64,000 nt of DNA from Pedobacter psychrophilus (GTDB lineage: Bacteria; Bacteroidota; Bacteroidia; Sphingobacteriales; Sphingobacteriaceae): assembly GCF_001652725.1 (NCBI RefSeq), contig NZ_LWHJ01000031.1, positions 186,001 through 250,000 on the forward strand, in the 5' to 3' direction. The notes beneath the pieces were generated by a model. The model was given only the letters and a program-made list of their open reading frames with translations. It made no database searches and was not told the origin of the DNA. Below are positions 63,588 to 64,000 of this stretch, piece after piece. How positions within the stretch are numbered: the stretch's first letter is position 1; every line of letters begins with the position of its first letter. Position numbers and translations under genes: made by a program.

Positions 63588-64000
63588 TCATTTCTTAAAA
63601 GCATCCAAACTGTAAATAAATTCCAAAATAGCTTCATTTACTTCTGCATTTTGCTCACTTGTGAATTTGCCATGCAAACCACCTGGAATAATCATCATCT
63701 CGTTCTTAACACTAACCTCATCTAATCTTTTTTTCAAATCATACGATTGTTGAATGGGTACTGTTGGATCGGCATCGCCATGCACTATAAATATAGGCGG
63801 ACTATCCTTTTTAACTATATAAATTGGAGAAACAGATTCTATGAAAGATTGATCAGCTACTTTATTTCCAAGCCATTTTTTCTCAGACCCTGATCTAAAG
63901 CTTCCATATCTTTTATCGCCTACATCAACAATTCCGTATTTATCTATTATGGCTGCTACTTTTACACTTTTTTCACCTGCACAATTGGTATCAAACCTAT
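63588..64000 (-). CDS. Alpha/beta-hydrolase esterase, C-terminal part (cut by window edge)
   Basis: The frame is open from the window edge to the stop at 63588 and encodes the last ~137 residues of an alpha/beta-hydrolase of the acetyl-esterase/lipase type. Visible features are FDTNCAGEKSVKVAAIIDKY, SPPIFIVHGDADPTVPIQQS with the acid Asp of the triad and the His in IPGGLHGKF. The nucleophile Ser lies outside the window. It is 22 bases upstream of the PL17 start and is probably the preceding gene of the same unit, perhaps removing acetyl groups from the polysaccharide. Confidence 0.85.
   Translation of the reverse strand, partial: RFDTNCAGEKSVKVAAIIDKYGIVDVGDKRYGSFRSGSEKKWLGNKVADQSFIESVSPIYIVKKDSPPIFIVHGDADPTVPIQQSYDLKKRLDEVSVKNEMMIIPGGLHGKFTSEQNAEVNEAILEFIYSLDAFKK

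Overview
The window looks like a chromosome segment of a low-GC Bacteroidota, most likely Sphingobacteriaceae (Pedobacter or a close relative). The evidence is a SusC/SusD pair with a hybrid two-component regulator, a type IX secretion plug protein, a fused SecDF, an Hc1-like histone fragment, a Porin_10-type barrel, TAnnTTTG promoter elements and the general protein style. The genus is an inference. No tRNA, rRNA or CRISPR array was seen.

Positions 1-25.6 kb are mostly housekeeping. They hold free methionine-R-sulfoxide reductase, a large secreted zinc protease, a trio of LVIVD-type lipoproteins plus an outer-membrane protein, a glycosyltransferase overlapping ispE, thyA and folA separated by a SEFIR/TIR-like gene and a 49-aa ORF, secDF, MarC, an Hc1-like protein, Dps, a frameshifted M1 peptidase, an ABC-F ATPase, the T9SS plug protein, a thioesterase, folC, an O-acetyltransferase and an MscS channel.

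Positions 25.7-28.9 kb form a tight operon: ECF sigma factor, short membrane anti-sigma candidate, periplasmic metal-sensor-like protein, YHYH lipoprotein, MORN-type lipoprotein and SCO1/SenC. This suggests an envelope response linked to copper or cytochrome oxidase.

Positions 28.8-30.3 kb are the most unusual stretch. A REP-associated tyrosine transposase (RAYT) element lies between two ~275-bp direct copies of the SCO1-terminator-pruA junction. The copies differ by ten coding substitutions, eight of them synonymous. The simplest reading is that two already diverged alleles were joined at the element, rather than a target-site duplication. The element also carries a ~199-bp internal tandem duplication that leaves a truncated transposase start.

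Positions 30.1-41.5 kb carry pruA, an S1/P1 nuclease, an exported methyltransferase-like lipoprotein, lpxK, purine nucleoside phosphorylase, a putative porin, two paralogous lipoproteins with KIK-type repeats, a GH3-family acyl-adenylase, a small zinc peptidase and a small membrane protein.

Positions 41.5-64 kb, all on the minus strand, form a polysaccharide utilisation locus for a uronate polymer. In transcription order: an esterase (cut by the window edge), PL17-like lyase, KdgF-like cupin, an unassigned beta-helix protein, hexuronate MFS transporter, SDR reductase, hybrid two-component regulator, SusC, SusD, GH2, PL38-like lyase, GH88 and PL6. The PL6/PL17/KdgF/SDR/MFS set is alginate-like. 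GH88, GH2 and the PL38-like enzyme point to a mixed or glucuronate-containing substrate. Several dispersed and low-complexity repeats sit in the intergenic gaps throughout the window.
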